Of a stretch of 64,000 bases of DNA, positions 22,581 to 34,370 are shown one piece after another. The position numbers and the translations under genes were made by a program. This DNA is from Forficula auricularia (taxonomy: Eukaryota > Arthropoda > Insecta > Dermaptera > Forficulidae): positions 16,108,127 through 16,172,126 of the forward strand of contig JALMQS010000085.1 in the NCBI GenBank assembly GCA_024734495.1, given 5' to 3'. The first letter of the stretch is position 1. Each line of letters begins with the position of its first letter. Below the pieces are notes generated by a model. It searched no databases and was not told where the DNA came from. It saw only the letters and a program-made list of their open reading frames with translations.

Positions 22581-23839
22581 AAAATTTTATTAAGTATAAG
22601 ATAATTTAAAAAAGTAACAATTATTGAAAAATAAAGAATTAAAAATTGACAGGGCTGCCATTTTAAAAATTTAAACCTGTATTCACTATAATTTTTCCTT
22701 TATTAGCGACAAGTGAAGATGTGCCTAATTAAAATTACTGAAAGAGATTTTGGGATATAATTAACAGATGAAAGAAACAAGGAAAGTTCGACATTTTTTA
22801 TTAATTTTAATCCGCAAATTTGAAAATTAATTGCAAAGAACGCGTTTTTTTGTTATACCCTGTTATTTGTCGCTTTTAAGCATTATAAGTATTAAATAAA
22901 ATAAGCCTTATATTCATTTTAAAAATGTACTAATTAAAATTGATTCATTTAATTTTTATTAAACTTAAAAATTTATTAGCTAGTCTTAAAAAAGTACAAA
23001 TTTAATAATCAGTTGACATAATATTAATTTAAAATAAGATTGAAGTCGTTTTTGGAGACGGGCTGATAAGTGAATTGAGTGGATATTGATGAAGCATTCA
23101 GGGTTTTGAAGAAGAAGGGAATATGTTACCGAAGCCCAGGTTTTTGAATAAAAAATATAGTTTAAATTATCTCTCTTTTTTTGAATTTTGGAATACGTCA
23201 TCAATATCTACTTAATTTAAAATATTGCTCAAAAATTTGACCAACGATTTAGTCAGGGATATTTATATATAATCCAGACACCCTCATCACGAAACACTTG
23301 TTTTTTAACTTTTAAAAATTTAATTTAATTTAATGTGATAAATCAATTTGCCTTAATATTTATATAAGATGAAAAATATTAGATGATAAATCCGCTCAAA
23401 ATCCACCATTTAATGAAAAACTTTTTTCAATCTCGTTCCGTTTATTTATTATAAATTTTGCATTTACTCATTTCAATTCAATTACTCGCAAAGCTATTTA
23501 TATTATAGGTGTATTATATGGATCATTTCCTGTCAGGAAAATTCTGGATATCTATAAATCTAAGAGTTTTATCAAAAAAGTGGTGCAAGTAAACGTCCAA
23601 GTCAGTAAAATTTCCTAGAAAATGAGATAGAAATCAAGTTTTTAAGATCAGTGCTGTTCATTTTATCAAGGGAAAACTGAGATTTTTTGCCCGGTAGCTG
23701 GGACTGGGGACTTTTAGTATTTTTTACCTCCTAACTAGCCCAAACACATTCCACAAGAAAACAATTCTCTCCTCTAAAATGTTTTCTATAACCCATTCGT
23801 TGACTGGACTATACTAGTATTACCTATTTCCTTTTATAC
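22581..23839. other. AT-rich non-genic stretch
   Basis: No gene, RNA or organised repeat supported. Confidence 0.45.
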
Positions 23840-24491
23840 CAGTGGTTTCCGAACTGTGTGCCGCGAAACTTTTCCAATATTATCTCCAACAACAACTGCA
23901 ACAGCGACAGATACAGAGGACGAATAAAATTCCAATAGCCGGATACTGACTGAGGATTTGCCTCGCGAGGCCAGCTCCTTGAAGCAAATGCCTGGTCGGT
24001 CACTACGGGCCTAGCCCAAGGCAAAAGTGCCCGTTGCCTCGGCCCGATCCATCGGTTGTCGGTTTTTGTGAATGCTCAAAGGCCTCGGGTCGTTTCCTGC
24101 ATTCACTCAGGACGGTTCTGCGGCAAACGCCCGAGGGAGCCTCGCGAGGCTGCTCTCTCAGTCAGTATCCGGCTAATGATTTATGTTAGGCGATCCGTTG
24201 TGACACAAAACTACCTATATACAATATATAGCTTTTGTATGTATAGTAATATTTAGTTCATGTAAAAAGTGTTAAAAACACTATCAGTACAATTCAGTTT
24301 CATTTCAAGTAAAAAATGATAAATTAGGGTAAGAACATTTAATTTATTATTATATTTTAAAACTAATCTATAACTGCATCAATTGTGCACTTCAACTGCA
24401 TTATGTAGACCAATGTTTTGACTTAGAGCGCGGCGGAAAAATTATCATATATTAAGAGAGCCGGGAACCAAAAAAAGTTTAGGGACCACTG
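23840..24491. mobile_element. hAT-like non-autonomous element, 652 bp
   Basis: The ends CAGTGGTTTCCGAACTGTGT and (reversed) CAGTGGTCCCTAAACTTTTT match the common hAT tip CAGTGGTT. Flanking octamers TTTTATAC and TTTTTTAG agree at 6 of 8 positions. Inside, a second GC-rich inverted pair (AGCCGGATACTGACTGAG near 23937 and its inverse near 24156) brackets a CCTCGCGAGG-rich core. No transposase. Confidence 0.75.
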
Positions 24492-24643
24492 TTTTTTAGA
24501 CAACAAATAACTTTATAATGTTGATTGAAGTGAAGAGAGAAGACAAAGCAACTCATACCATAATTATGAGAAGCAACCAACAGAGGTATTGAAGTTGATG
24601 AATAATACAAGAATAATGAATTGGTTAAGAGAGAATCTCATAC

Positions 24644-25004
24644 CTGTTTGCCTCCTCGAGCTTAGCTAGGAGCGCCAGGTCGCCGGCTGAGGGTGGAACT
24701 CTAGTGGGTGTGAGTTGAGCGGCGTCTTCGGAGGCCGTGGAGGGCAACGAAGAGGGTTGCTGACCGGGGCTGCTGGCACCCTCTTCCTGAAGCACCAACG
24801 ATGTGGCTGCGGAACTCTGCGATTCTGCGTGAATACCAGAGGAATGGGCGACCATGGCCAGCCCTGAACTCATCGGCAGCAATGGGTGGCGGCGACGGCA
24901 TCACCGGCCGCAGCCGCACAGTCGAAACTGGCCGAAAACCGGGCGGAAAAGACCCGGCCTCCTGCGGCCATCGGACACCTCAAGGCACCTAAAGCATCCA
25001 GGAT
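24644..25004 (-). CDS. Splice-bounded exon, possible N-terminal coding exon
   Basis: A 361-bp GC-rich island bounded on the minus strand by a T-rich acceptor (TTTTTTTGTTGTTGCAG, exon from 25004) and a strong donor (AACAG|GTATGAG, exon to 24644). An ATG at 24873 opens 76 codons to the donor: MSSGLAMVAHSSG, a Ser/Gln/Pro-rich stretch, then SAGDLALLAKLEEAN with a codon split after AG. The low-complexity start followed by a helix-forming LLAKLEEAN is typical of a regulatory protein N-terminus, but I cannot name it. Upstream of this ATG the frame has a TGA, so 5' of it is UTR or another frame. A second frame open from the acceptor ends in a TGA that overlaps the ATG (ATGA), a possible upstream-ORF arrangement. 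Confidence 0.55.
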
Positions 25005-25287
25005 CTGCAACAACAAAAAAAAAGGACCATTTAATAGGAAACTCAAAAATAAAATCGCACTTTTTTTCCTCTTTACATAATTAACGATTTCGCCCCCACT
25101 TATTTTGAAGTACATCTTTTTAATTATTATTTAGTATTTATTCATTTATTCACGAATTAAATACGTGTTTTTCGATAATATTATAGTAAATTAATGTCCA
25201 ATGGGAATATGGTAAAACTATAAAAGCAATTTATAAATTCATAAAACTCACTATCTCGATTTTATAATATGCTAATGAATTATAATT
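25005..25287. other. AT-rich stretch 5' of the exon (intron side)
   Basis: Begins with the T-rich acceptor tract of the minus-strand exon. Otherwise nothing is seen. Confidence 0.4.
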
Positions 25288-25690
25288 TTTACTTTACCAT
25301 AGGGTATACTGAAGTAATGTAATCGATCGTGCATGAGTTTTTTTTCCAAAATATCTTAAAAACGGCTAAAAATATTTTGCTAAAAAAATTGAGGAAATTA
25401 ATTTCGGTCTACAATAAAAATATAAGCGAAGATCGAAAAATTTATAATTTAATATAGTATAGTTTAATTATTTTGTTAAAATGTTAGTGCGTATGTTCGC
25501 TCTAGCTCAAAAATCAATGAAGGTATCAAAACTATATTTTATATTGAGATTAAAGGGTGAAACACGAGTAACAAAAAAAGGTGATTACTTAAAATCGGGC
25601 CAAAATTTAGTGGGGTTTTGAAAATATGAATCCTTTGAGGGCGTCGCAGCTAGTAAACAGCAAATCGCAATATTTTTTTTTTATTGAAAA
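25288..25690 (+). repeat. Dispersed TTTACTTTACCATA element, copy
   Basis: Head TTTTACTTTACCATAGGGTA, then GTAATGTAATCG and a run including AAAACGGCTAAAA and AGCTCAAAAATCAATGAAGG, parallels the element at 42026-42602. The 3' boundary is unclear. Confidence 0.6.
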
Positions 25691-26353
25691 GAAGCTTTAA
25701 TAATTATATATTCATGCGGTTAACTTTGTTTAGGAGGGGTTAAATTAACAGGGTGTTAATTTTCAAATTTAATATTACGACCAAAAACTTTGCCCATTAA
25801 ATCGAGGTTTTGCTCATTATAATAAAGAGGGGGAAGTAAGTGAAAGTTGTATAGCGTGCATATAAGTTTATATAGACTATTAACCACATTTCACACTAAA
25901 AAAATTAATAAATAATACACTTTTACCAGATTAATTTTTATTACATGATTTTATAAATTCTGTCCAGTGAAGTAAAAAAGAAATAAAACGTACAAACATA
26001 AAGGAAAAGAACTCAGAAAAAGCACATTATTATTATTATTATTGTATTGCTTTTGTTTTGTTTTGAGATAAAGAAAATAATATTTGATTTTAGGTAGAAC
26101 ACTGGCTTGGTGCATTTTATGTGCATTGACAATAAAAACCAATCACGTTTCTTCTTTATTCTGCGAGAGATATACTCGTAAATGTCCAAAGGAAATTTAT
26201 GTCAAATCAGAACAACATAAAAAGAATGACTGGAATAAACGGTGGCATAAAAGTTTAAATCTAATTAAATAAGTTGATTGAATAATAATAATAGTAATGA
26301 AAAATAAACAAGAGAGACAAGGGCGGGGCGTGAGGTCATTGGTCGGCTTATAC
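25691..26353. other. Non-genic stretch
   Basis: AT-rich with a short (ATT)n run near 26028-26043. The small plus frame at 26084-26272 shows no domain. Confidence 0.4.
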
Positions 26354-26430
26354 CAGGGGATCCAAACTTTTGGATTACACAGGCCACATTTGAAGGAAAA
26401 AATTGTCCCGGGCCGCAGATAGAATATACT
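26354..26430 (+). repeat. Solo hAT-like terminus
   Basis: CAGGGGATCCAAACTTTTGG, then ACACAGGCCACATTTGAAGG and GGGCCGCA have the composition of the hAT-like ends at 46305 and 48299. No partner end was found nearby. Confidence 0.5.
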
Positions 26431-26744
26431 ACTAATTCTACCGATTTTGTTGATCAAAAAAGATAGTTGATAATATTAAAAAAAAATTATTGAATGTTAA
26501 AATAAATACAAATTTTTTATAAAACAATCTTTAAACGTTTAATCAAACTCCAAAAATTTCGGGAGAATTTCTCCCTTTTTCAATGGAAAATTTTCAACTA
26601 AGACTAATAAATATGGGTTTATTAATTGAAATTTTATTATTTCATCGCTTCATTTTATAATTATATATTTTTACTCTTCAATCAAATATAAAAAAAATAA
26701 TCATGAAAAATATTAGTCATGGAAAAAATGTATATATAATCAGG

Positions 26745-27095
26745 AAACCTTTTCAGATAAAAAGCTAAAATTTGGTACATTGTAATTTAAAATACAGTTG
26801 GGTACCATTTTGAGGTCATTAACTAAAACCTTACAAGATTGGCATTTTGTACTTTCAGAAAACGTTTTCAGGTAAAAAGCTGAAATATGGTGCATTTTGT
26901 AAGATATTTGCCTACCATTTTCAGCTCATTAACTAAAACCTTTCAAGATTGCCATTTTGTACTCTCAAAACCGTTTTCAGATAAAAAGCTAAAATTTGGT
27001 GCATTGTAAGATATTTTTGCTTATCAATTTTGAGCTCATTAACTAAAACCTTTCAATATTGACATTTTGTACTCTCAGGAAACGTTTTCAGGTAA
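26745..27095 (+). repeat. ~115-bp tandem array, three copies
   Basis: CCGTTTTCAG(G/A)TAAAAAGCT-type starts lie at about 26745, 26862, 26972 and 27082 (last partial). Each unit contains AAAATTTGGTGCATT, GCTCATTAACTAAAACCTTT and ATTTTGTACTCTCA. Units have diverged by roughly 10-15% by eye. Confidence 0.85.
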
Positions 27096-28429
27096 AAGCA
27101 AATGAAAATATTATGTTTCTTATAAATCGATATTTATTTTTTAGATAATTGATATTTTTTCATCAGAGAAAAAAATAATTCGAAATATTCGAGAAAACAT
27201 TTTTTTTGTAAATCCAATCCGCCAACACGTCTCAACTTGTTCATGCGGGTCTCGACTCGTTTGAAATAGTCTCGAGTTTTCATCATTAATAAGTCTATTA
27301 AATATTTGTAATTGGAAATAAGAAGCAAAACGGGCAATTCTAAAGTAATCTGAGTACTAATACTATCTAATGTTTAGATGTTTTTCTCAGGCTTGAAAAT
27401 ATATAGAAGACGGTTTTTAAATGAACAAAATAATAATTATAAATCACGTTTTGTTTCCCATCAGCTTAATCTTATATTTTAAAGATGTTTTTAAAAAAAC
27501 AAAACACTCTTTTAGGATTTTGTTCAAAAGTAATACGGGGCTCTATTAATGTCGCTAAAATGTTTATCTGTCTGGCAGAGCATTGTAACTAGTAAGTTAA
27601 ATAATAGAAACTTAAAATTTTAATGTATTCATTTTATCCGAAATCCGAAATCGAATTAAAATATTAATCGGATGAATATTTTGAGGCAGGACAAATTTTT
27701 CGTGAGATCGAAAATAAAAAATATTTTTTAATCATGGGATGTGAGACCGAACTTCCTATGACTTTTTGTTCTTATGTTATCGTGAGTGTTGGAATCTAGT
27801 TAGACACTATGTTCTATATTAACGCGCAAGGCACAAAGAACAAAGCATAAACATCGTAATTGTACTTTTAACCATAGTACGAGCACGCACTCAGATTATA
27901 GGATAACTTGAGAACGATCGCAGAATAATTCAATCGAAACGTCGTAGTTATATTGTATTATTTGTTCGTGTTCAATAAATAATTATAATTAATTATGTGT
28001 GATTTAAATACAAATTCAAATTTTAATCAAATTAATCACAAAAACAAAAGCTTCAACAGCCTCACTACTAGGATAGATTAAATTTAGATATTTATATATG
28101 AAATATTTAAATGTTATCGTCTGATAAAATGTATGTTGAAAGTGATTATTTAATTAAAACGTTAACGAAAATTCTTTTAAAAAACACAGAGAAAACCACC
28201 CCTCGGTCTGCTTAGGCCGCTGGTCAACTTGTCCAGAAAGGTTTTCCTCGAATAGAAATTATTTTTAATTTTATTTAAAGTGTATATTTAAGTAATAATT
28301 TAAGTGTATATCAGTATATCTAAATGAAAGAGGAGACAGGAAGAAAAATACCATCGTAAGCTTCTATCATTGACCCTTTTGAACCCTGGAGAAGAAGGAA
28401 GATCCTCCGAAATGTCTGTTTAAAACCTT
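27096..28429. other. Non-genic stretch with an old dispersed repeat
   Basis: A diverged copy of the TTATCGTG(G/A)GT...GGAATC repeat is seen at 27748-27810. No gene or RNA supported. Confidence 0.4.
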
Positions 28430-28815
28430 AACTCTCAGTTTTCTTAGTTAACTCCTCGTTTTCCTAATTAACTCACTGTTTACATACTTACCTTGTTAAT
28501 TTCATATTTAATTAGCTGTTTTTCATACATAACTCACGGTTTAAATACTTAACTCTCAGTTTTCTTAGTTAACTCCTCGTTTTCCTAATTAACTCGCTGT
28601 TTACATACTTACCTTGTTGATTTCATATTTAATTAGCTGTTTTCATACTAAACTCAAGGTTTAAATACTTAACTCACGGTTTAAATACTTAACTCATGTT
28701 TTCTTAGTTAACTCCTCGTTTTCCTAATTAACTCGCTGTTTACATACTTACCTTGTTGATTTCATATTTATTTAGCTGTTTTCATACTAACGGATTAAAT
28801 ACTTAATTCTCAGTT
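28430..28815 (+). repeat. Hierarchical tandem repeat (20 bp within ~121 bp)
   Basis: Monomers of 20 bp such as CTTAACTCTCAGTTTTCTTA, GTTAACTCCTCGTTTTCCTA and ATTAACTCACTGTTTACATA follow one another. Six distinct monomers make a ~121-bp unit that repeats about three times (28430, 28551, 28688). The second unit has one extra monomer, so its length is about 137 bp. Purely AT-rich and non-coding. Confidence 0.9.
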
Positions 28816-29335
28816 TTTTTACTTAACTAATTCATCTTTTTTATTTTATAAATGCCCAGTTGGACTTCAACCACAGGGGTATTAGAGAGAGGAAATACTT
28901 CTACTATTACTTCACTAAAATTCATACTAAATATAAGTAAATAAAAAAATATTTTTAATATAATTTTTATTTTTATTTTCATAAATAATTGGAGGAGAAA
29001 CATGAAAACTTTTTCACGACTCAGTACACGCTCTTTTAAATAGCTATTTGTTAATTTAAATTAATATAATGATTAATAGATATTAAAATCATTATTCAAG
29101 TACCATTTTATTTGATAGCTTTGAATTATTATATATGTCTAAGTTTATCTTCAACCTATTCACATCTGGAAGGATTCTCCTCATTAATTATTCGTAGAAA
29201 TTAGTAGAGCTTTATTATTTCAACAAAAGCTTAGTTTTATTTAGGTGTTTTGTTGCGAGAACAAAGTTGTTATCAAGTCGTGAGTGGTATTAATTAAGGC
29301 ACTCTGCTGCTTGTGTTTTGGATGACTCTGTCAGA
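28816..29335. other. AT-rich stretch before the GC island
   Basis: Nothing supported as gene or repeat. Confidence 0.4.
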
Positions 29336-29514
29336 AGAGAACCCCCGGTTGCTGTTTCCTGGATCCGATTGACTTTCCACCCTCACCTGTGACATCCAGC
29401 CCTTTCGCCTTGCCAATAACCAAGGCAGCGAGCGACGCAGATTCGCAACCAGCATACCGTGCAATTTCTTTTAACGAAAACACCAAGAATTATTTAGTTT
29501 GATCGCTTGTTTTG
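29336..29514. other. GC-rich island, exon candidate on either strand
   Basis: Two models compete. Minus: a canonical donor TCACAG|GTGAGG ends an exon at 29387, with an in-phase ATG (MLVANLRRSLPWLLARR...) 69 nt before it and a possible acceptor at 29468; joined to the 25004 acceptor, the frame runs to the TGA overlapping the ATG at 24873. Plus: an acceptor GACTCTGTCAG could open a 55-codon frame from 29336 (KRTPGCCFLDPIDFPPSPVT..., ending NENTKNYLV-stop at 29503). Neither product is recognised. The strong minus donor and the other minus-strand exons favour the minus model slightly. Confidence 0.35.
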
Positions 29515-32050
29515 AAATCCGTCAAGTCAACATTTCGCTAATGCTTTTATCGGTACGCGAGAAATCAATATAGTTAAATAAGAGGAAAATATTTTCTCTC
29601 CGACAATGAAAAAGAAATATCCAACTCTAGTTTGGGCTGTGTCATCAATTTTTCTAGAATGCATTTGTGAGATAACAATTCCCAATCAAAAGTTGAATTC
29701 TTTACCATTAAATATAATCATAAAAAAATAGATTTAGAAAAAAACGACGCAACGCAAATCTTTTCAATTGATATGAAAAATAATTTGATGAAAGGAGCTT
29801 ATGCATCCTTTATCTTGTTTTACAGTTGAAGAAACAATAGGAGCAAATTATGAAAAAATGAGTCCATGTTTTCCCTTGCCTTTTTATTGGCAAAAATCAC
29901 GATAGGTGTGACATCTCTTAGAGTTATATAGAATTAATAATTACATGTAATCTAATAGCGAATTCAGCCCACTTATTGGAAAATATAGTTATTGGGGAAA
30001 CAAAATCTATTATCTCATAAGAATAATTACCTGTTAACTTTGATGTTCACCAATAATTAAATATCCAGGCATATAAAATATAAATATATTTTTGAGACTT
30101 TTCCTATTTCAATATTTATTATCAAATGATCATAGACACTTTGTTTTTTAATGATAGTTCATTTTTGACTATTTTTGAAAAATTTCTTATCCGAGTTCGG
30201 ACGGCCATTTGCATTTAACGCAGGATAATGGGGTGGCTCAACTTAGTAAATGCTTATTATTATTATTCATAATACATTGAATACTATTAACTAGTTAGTA
30301 AATGCATGACGAACGTGACGTGTGAAAATCTTCAAATTTCAATTTAAACGAAGCTATGTTTCATTTCATCGATATTAATGAATCAAACAATTTATAAATC
30401 CTTAAAGCCAAATAGATATTATGGACATTAACCTCTTTTCAAATGTATTTATTCACACCGGCGACAAGCTTCGGCGACTCCGGTCTCCTTCCTCAAGACC
30501 TTCAGAAGAGAACAGTTGTTGGACCACTCATGAGTATTGAAAATAGTTCAGTGAATAATGCTAAATAACCTTTGTACTTTACTTATCCGTTAATCAGTAT
30601 ATTCATTTACAAAGGTCCTGAGGAAGGTGATGCTGATTTTTCATAAAACCTAAGCCATTAAATCCTTATTTAGATAAAGAAAGAATTTTCAGCATCATAT
30701 GAAGGTCCAATATGATCTATATAAACTATTTGAATTAATTCCGACTGATGAATAACTAAAAATATGCCGGGCACTTGGTTTTGAGAACATATATTTCCAA
30801 AAATTTCACGAGTAGGATCCCCAAGCCCCCGGAAATTCAGCGTTACGGCAGTGCTAAATTTGCGATAACAGCACTGATTATCAGTTCTATTATCATTAAA
30901 TACTCGTACTATTTAATCGTTATGTTAAATCAGACTACAAAACAGACACACATAGCCAATTATATAGATGAAATCTTATTAAGAAGTTAGAACTAGTATA
31001 TCGACAATCCCGACATCTCGGGATTCCGACTAATTTTTACAGTGTTTGGGGATCAAGAATGAAAAGTTAACTATCTCTACTATTTTTAATTGGAGAATTC
31101 ATTAATTTTACGAGAGAATGCAGAGAGTAGGTTAACATTAAGTTAAATCTTTTTCAATGAATGACTGATTTATTTTATAATAAAACTTGAGCAAGATGCG
31201 AGATAGGTTTCACAAAAAAAGAAATTGAGTTTTGAATTCGATATATTTCGGGGGTGAGCCCATCAACAGGAGTCAAAGAAAACTGATTTATTTTAGTTTT
31301 CATAATTAATATAAAGTTACTAAAAATTCTAAAATCGGAACTTGAATAATTACTACTCAAAATACAGACAATCTCGGAAATAAAATTCCCTGGAATAATG
31401 AATGCCCTTGTTAGGTTGTAAGTTATTCGTAGGTCAAGGCCTAAGACTATGAATATAATAAGTTCTAACTCTTTTCTAATTTTTCATGGATTCCCTTAAT
31501 AATTTCTTTAATTATTTACTAGCAGAAGCTGCTAAGGAATAGGTTAGTGGGTCATTGGTAGGTAACGAAGGAGAGGTAACAGGTTAGATCATAGCAGAAG
31601 AGCATGGTTAGGAGGAAAAAAGAAGAGGAGGTCAGTGGTTCTGAAAATCAAGATATGCATATTCATAGGATCTTAATCTATACATAGTAAATAGATTAGT
31701 CAAAGATTCTTAAAAACATTAATAAATATTTTTAAAAATGGGATTCTAAACCACCAAAGGTTATATGTGGTGCTCTAAATTTTTATTAAAAAATATGTTT
31801 ACAATATTAGTAAAAATAATAGGAATTATATATATATATAGTATACCTATATATCAATGGCGTGGGGTTCATGGATGCTGTGGATGCGGCGCATCCCCCA
31901 AATTCCAAAATATCAAGATGTTAATATATTTGAAAATTTATAAAATTTAAAAAAATATTTCAATAAATAGGTACTATACAACTAATTCATTTAAAGATAT
32001 ATAAAATTTAAAATTTACGAAGCTTTTTATAGTTAGCAAATTTATTCCAG
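29515..32050. other. Non-genic stretch with hammerhead-like relics
   Basis: Two degenerate segments are of interest. At 30480-30530 (minus) there is TTGAGGAAGGAGACCGGAG then CGCCGAAGCTTGTCGCC. At 31256-31270 (minus) CTGTTGATGGGCTCACCCCC is followed by GAAATATAT. Both resemble the palindrome-borne motif described elsewhere but have lost core bases. No gene supported. Confidence 0.4.
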
Positions 32051-32150
32051 AATCACAAAGAGAAACAAAGAGAGGTTGTCCTCTGATTGATGCAAATAAA
32101 TATACACATAATATATATATATATATAGATATAAATATGTATATATGTAC

Positions 32151-32772
32151 ATTAGGCTACTCCTTATTTTGGATATTTTTGAATATTTATGCGGACAGAG
32201 GGCTAATATGGTTCTAAATAAATAAAAAAATATCCCCCAAGTTTTAAGTCTCTATCTCAATTTTAACCTAGTGGTTGGTACACAGCGATTAAGTTTTCCA
32301 TCTAAATAACATGGAGTTTTTGGCATTGAATGATCAATTTTTTAATCCGGCCAAAGTAATGGTTCAAATTTGAAGCTCTGTAGACATTAACCTTATAATA
32401 TTAGCTATCGTTAAGAATTTTTACAGATTTTTAGCTATTACAATTTTGGAGTTACATCTAGATAAAACACTGCTATATTCTTAGCATTAGTAAGTTATAG
32501 ACACCAAAATTATAATAGCTAAAAATCTGTAAAAATTCTGAGGGATAAAGTCTACAGAGTTTCAAATTTTTTGAACCATTACTTTGGCCGGAATAAAAAA
32601 TTGATCGTTCAATGCCAAAAACCCCATGTTATTTATATGGGAAACTTAATCACTAAGTTAAAATTGAGATAGAGACTTCAAACTTGAGGAATATATTTTT
32701 TATTTATTTCGAACCATATTAGCTCCTGTCCGCGGAAATATTCGAAAATATCCAAAATAAGCAGTACCCTAA
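32151..32772. mobile_element. 622-bp fold-back nested in PA
   Basis: The ends ATTAGG(C/G)TACT(C/G)CTTATTTT... are inverted copies, and the arms are ~290 bp each. Matching words include TTTTGGATATTTTTGAATAT, GCGGACAG, TCTCTATCTCAATTTTAAC and CCGGCCAAAGTAATGGTTCA. The short centre itself contains an inverted pair (ACAGATTTTTAGCTATTA). No coding capacity. Confidence 0.8.
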
Positions 32773-32790
32773 TATACATATATTATTAAT

Positions 32791-32840
32791 TTGTTTGAGA
32801 CTATATTTTCGAAGGCTTGACCTTCATCATCAGTTTTTTT
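32791..32840 (-). ncRNA. Hammerhead-ribozyme-like motif H2
   Basis: Minus strand: CTGATGA (32827-32833), one extra T, a perfect 5-bp helix GAAGG-TCAAG-CCTTC, GAAA (32807-32810), then ATATA and GTC (32799-32801). This is the order CUGANGA-helix II-GAAA-helix III-UH. Helix III is weak (C15.2 replaced by A). Helix I could form between TAATTT and AAATTA after an A-rich internal loop. Activity is untested. Confidence 0.4.
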
Positions 32841-33004
32841 AAATTATATAAATATTATTTTTCATGGGGTCAGTATCGCGTGGATATTGAAATTTTTTTT
32901 GCTCTTATTGAGCCGAGAAGCCAATTAGCATTCAAGCAGAGGACGACCTCTTTGTTTCTCTTTATGAATCAACAGCACTGATACTCTAGGTAAAATCAAA
33001 ACTT

Positions 33005-33747
33005 TTAAATTATTCCAGAATTCCTATTTTAATCACTTCAGATATCTGTGGAACATACTTTGATTTTATGAGATTAAAAAAGTGAATTAATTTATATGTA
33101 CTCGACCCATGACTTTAATTTAAAATCTATAAATTTCATTAAAAAAATTAATCGCAAAAGATGAACTAAGATGTTTGGGCAATGAAATTGGATATTCTCT
33201 CTCTATAACGAGTATCATTTGGTCCGAGTGCAAAAGGCCATTCCTAGAATAATAGAAATTAAAAAATAATCTCTAATAGTCTGAAACAGGTCTGAACTTG
33301 TATTTGGTATCGTTGCAATACACCTTAGCTCTAAAAAAGAGAGATCATTTTATCCACGCTCTTTGTCATTATTTTGATCGATCAGATTCTAATGAAAGAA
33401 TTGCTCACCCGCACATTAAAAAATAAAAAAGTGAAAACTTTTTCAAGACTCGGTACACTAGAGCTGCCCAAGTAATTATTAATAAACCTTAATATAAATT
33501 GTTCATTTATGACTATACTATAATATAACATCTTGTTAAAATCTCAATAGAATAATTCAAAATATATATATATATATTATTTTTTAACCAGATATTATAA
33601 GATCTAATCAGTAATGTATCAAACAAACGAACTTTTAGACTTTCCGTTCTTGGGCTATCGTGGGTATCGGAATTCAGACACACAAAGAGAAAATCAACTG
33701 GTGTGTTCATCACACGACTTTCACATTTTCATTTATTTGAAATCATC
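33005..33747. other. Non-genic stretch with dispersed repeat end
   Basis: Holds the copy of the TATCGTGGGTATCGGAATTC repeat at 33628-33690 and an AT microsatellite near 33563. No gene. Confidence 0.4.
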
Positions 33748-34370
33748 GCGACACTACTAATTTACACCCCCTTCCTTTATTTCGTTTTTTTTTATTTTCT
33801 CAAAAACGGCTCTAACGATTTTTTTAAATTAGTGTATTTTTCAAGTGTCATGAGTTAATAGTTGTGTCAAATTTTTAATCCCATTGAATTAAAGGAAGGG
33901 ATTGTAATTTAGGAGTGTCGTAAAATAAATGTTTTAATCGTTCATATCTCATCTTCGGAAAGTCGCAGAGCCTTGAAATTTGAAGCTTAAGCTATCTAGA
34001 GGCTACAAGAAGTATAACAAGATTTTGGCTAAAATAGAAAAACCGGAAGTTGATGTTTACGTAGGTAAGAATTTACCCCTCCCTGCATTTGGCAACCATA
34101 AGTCTCAGAAATACGAAATTCGAAACTTAAGCTTGATATAGGCTAGAAGGAGTACATCAAGCTTTTTGTTGAAATCGGAAGACGGGAAGTGGACATTTAC
34201 ATGAAAGATTTTTCGTTTTTTTTTTGATTTTCTCAAAAACGGCTCTAACGATTTTTTTAAAAATTTGTGTATTTATCAAGTGTAATGAGTTATTAGTTGT
34301 GTCAAATTTTTAATCCGATTCAAATAAGGGAAGGGGTGTAAAGTAGGAGTGTCGCGGGGCGCCGCGTCCT
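33748..34370. repeat. Element with duplicated ~150-bp block and inverted ends
   Basis: TTTCTCAAAAACGGCTCTAA, then GTGTATTT(T/A)TCAAGTGT and TTATTAGTTGTGTCAAATT-like words occur twice in direct order (33790-33920 and 34215-34360). CGACACTACTAATTTACACC at the start is inverted at 33905-33925 and 34345-34365. Between the blocks lie two diverged ~110-bp pieces (...GAAACTTAAGC-like). Confidence 0.6.

Larger units (their letters stand above)
32051..33004. mobile_element. Palindrome family PA, copy interrupted by another fold-back
   Basis: The left part (32051-32150) has AATCACAAAGAGAAACAAAG, GGTTGTCCTCTG and GATGCAAATAAATA. The right part (32917-33004) has the inverse (AAGCAGAGGACGACCTC, TTTGTTTCTCTTTATGAA). 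They are separated by a 622-bp fold-back (32151-32772) and a segment carrying a hammerhead-like motif (32791-32835). The right flank CAGCACTGATACTCTAGG... parallels the flanks at 57872 and 59445. Confidence 0.75.

Noticed and set aside
22986..23204. 72-codon minus frame
   Set aside because: AT-rich chance frame with no domain, no splice-bounded island and no repeat homology.
24701..25115. Other frames across the 24644-25004 island, on both strands
   Set aside because: Shadow frames in a GC-rich island; only the minus frame leading into the donor fits the splice signals.
30480..30530. Hammerhead-like motif CTTGAGGAAGGAGACCGG...CCGAAGC
   Set aside because: The first box is CTTGAGGA rather than CUGANGA and GAAA is replaced; too degenerate to annotate.
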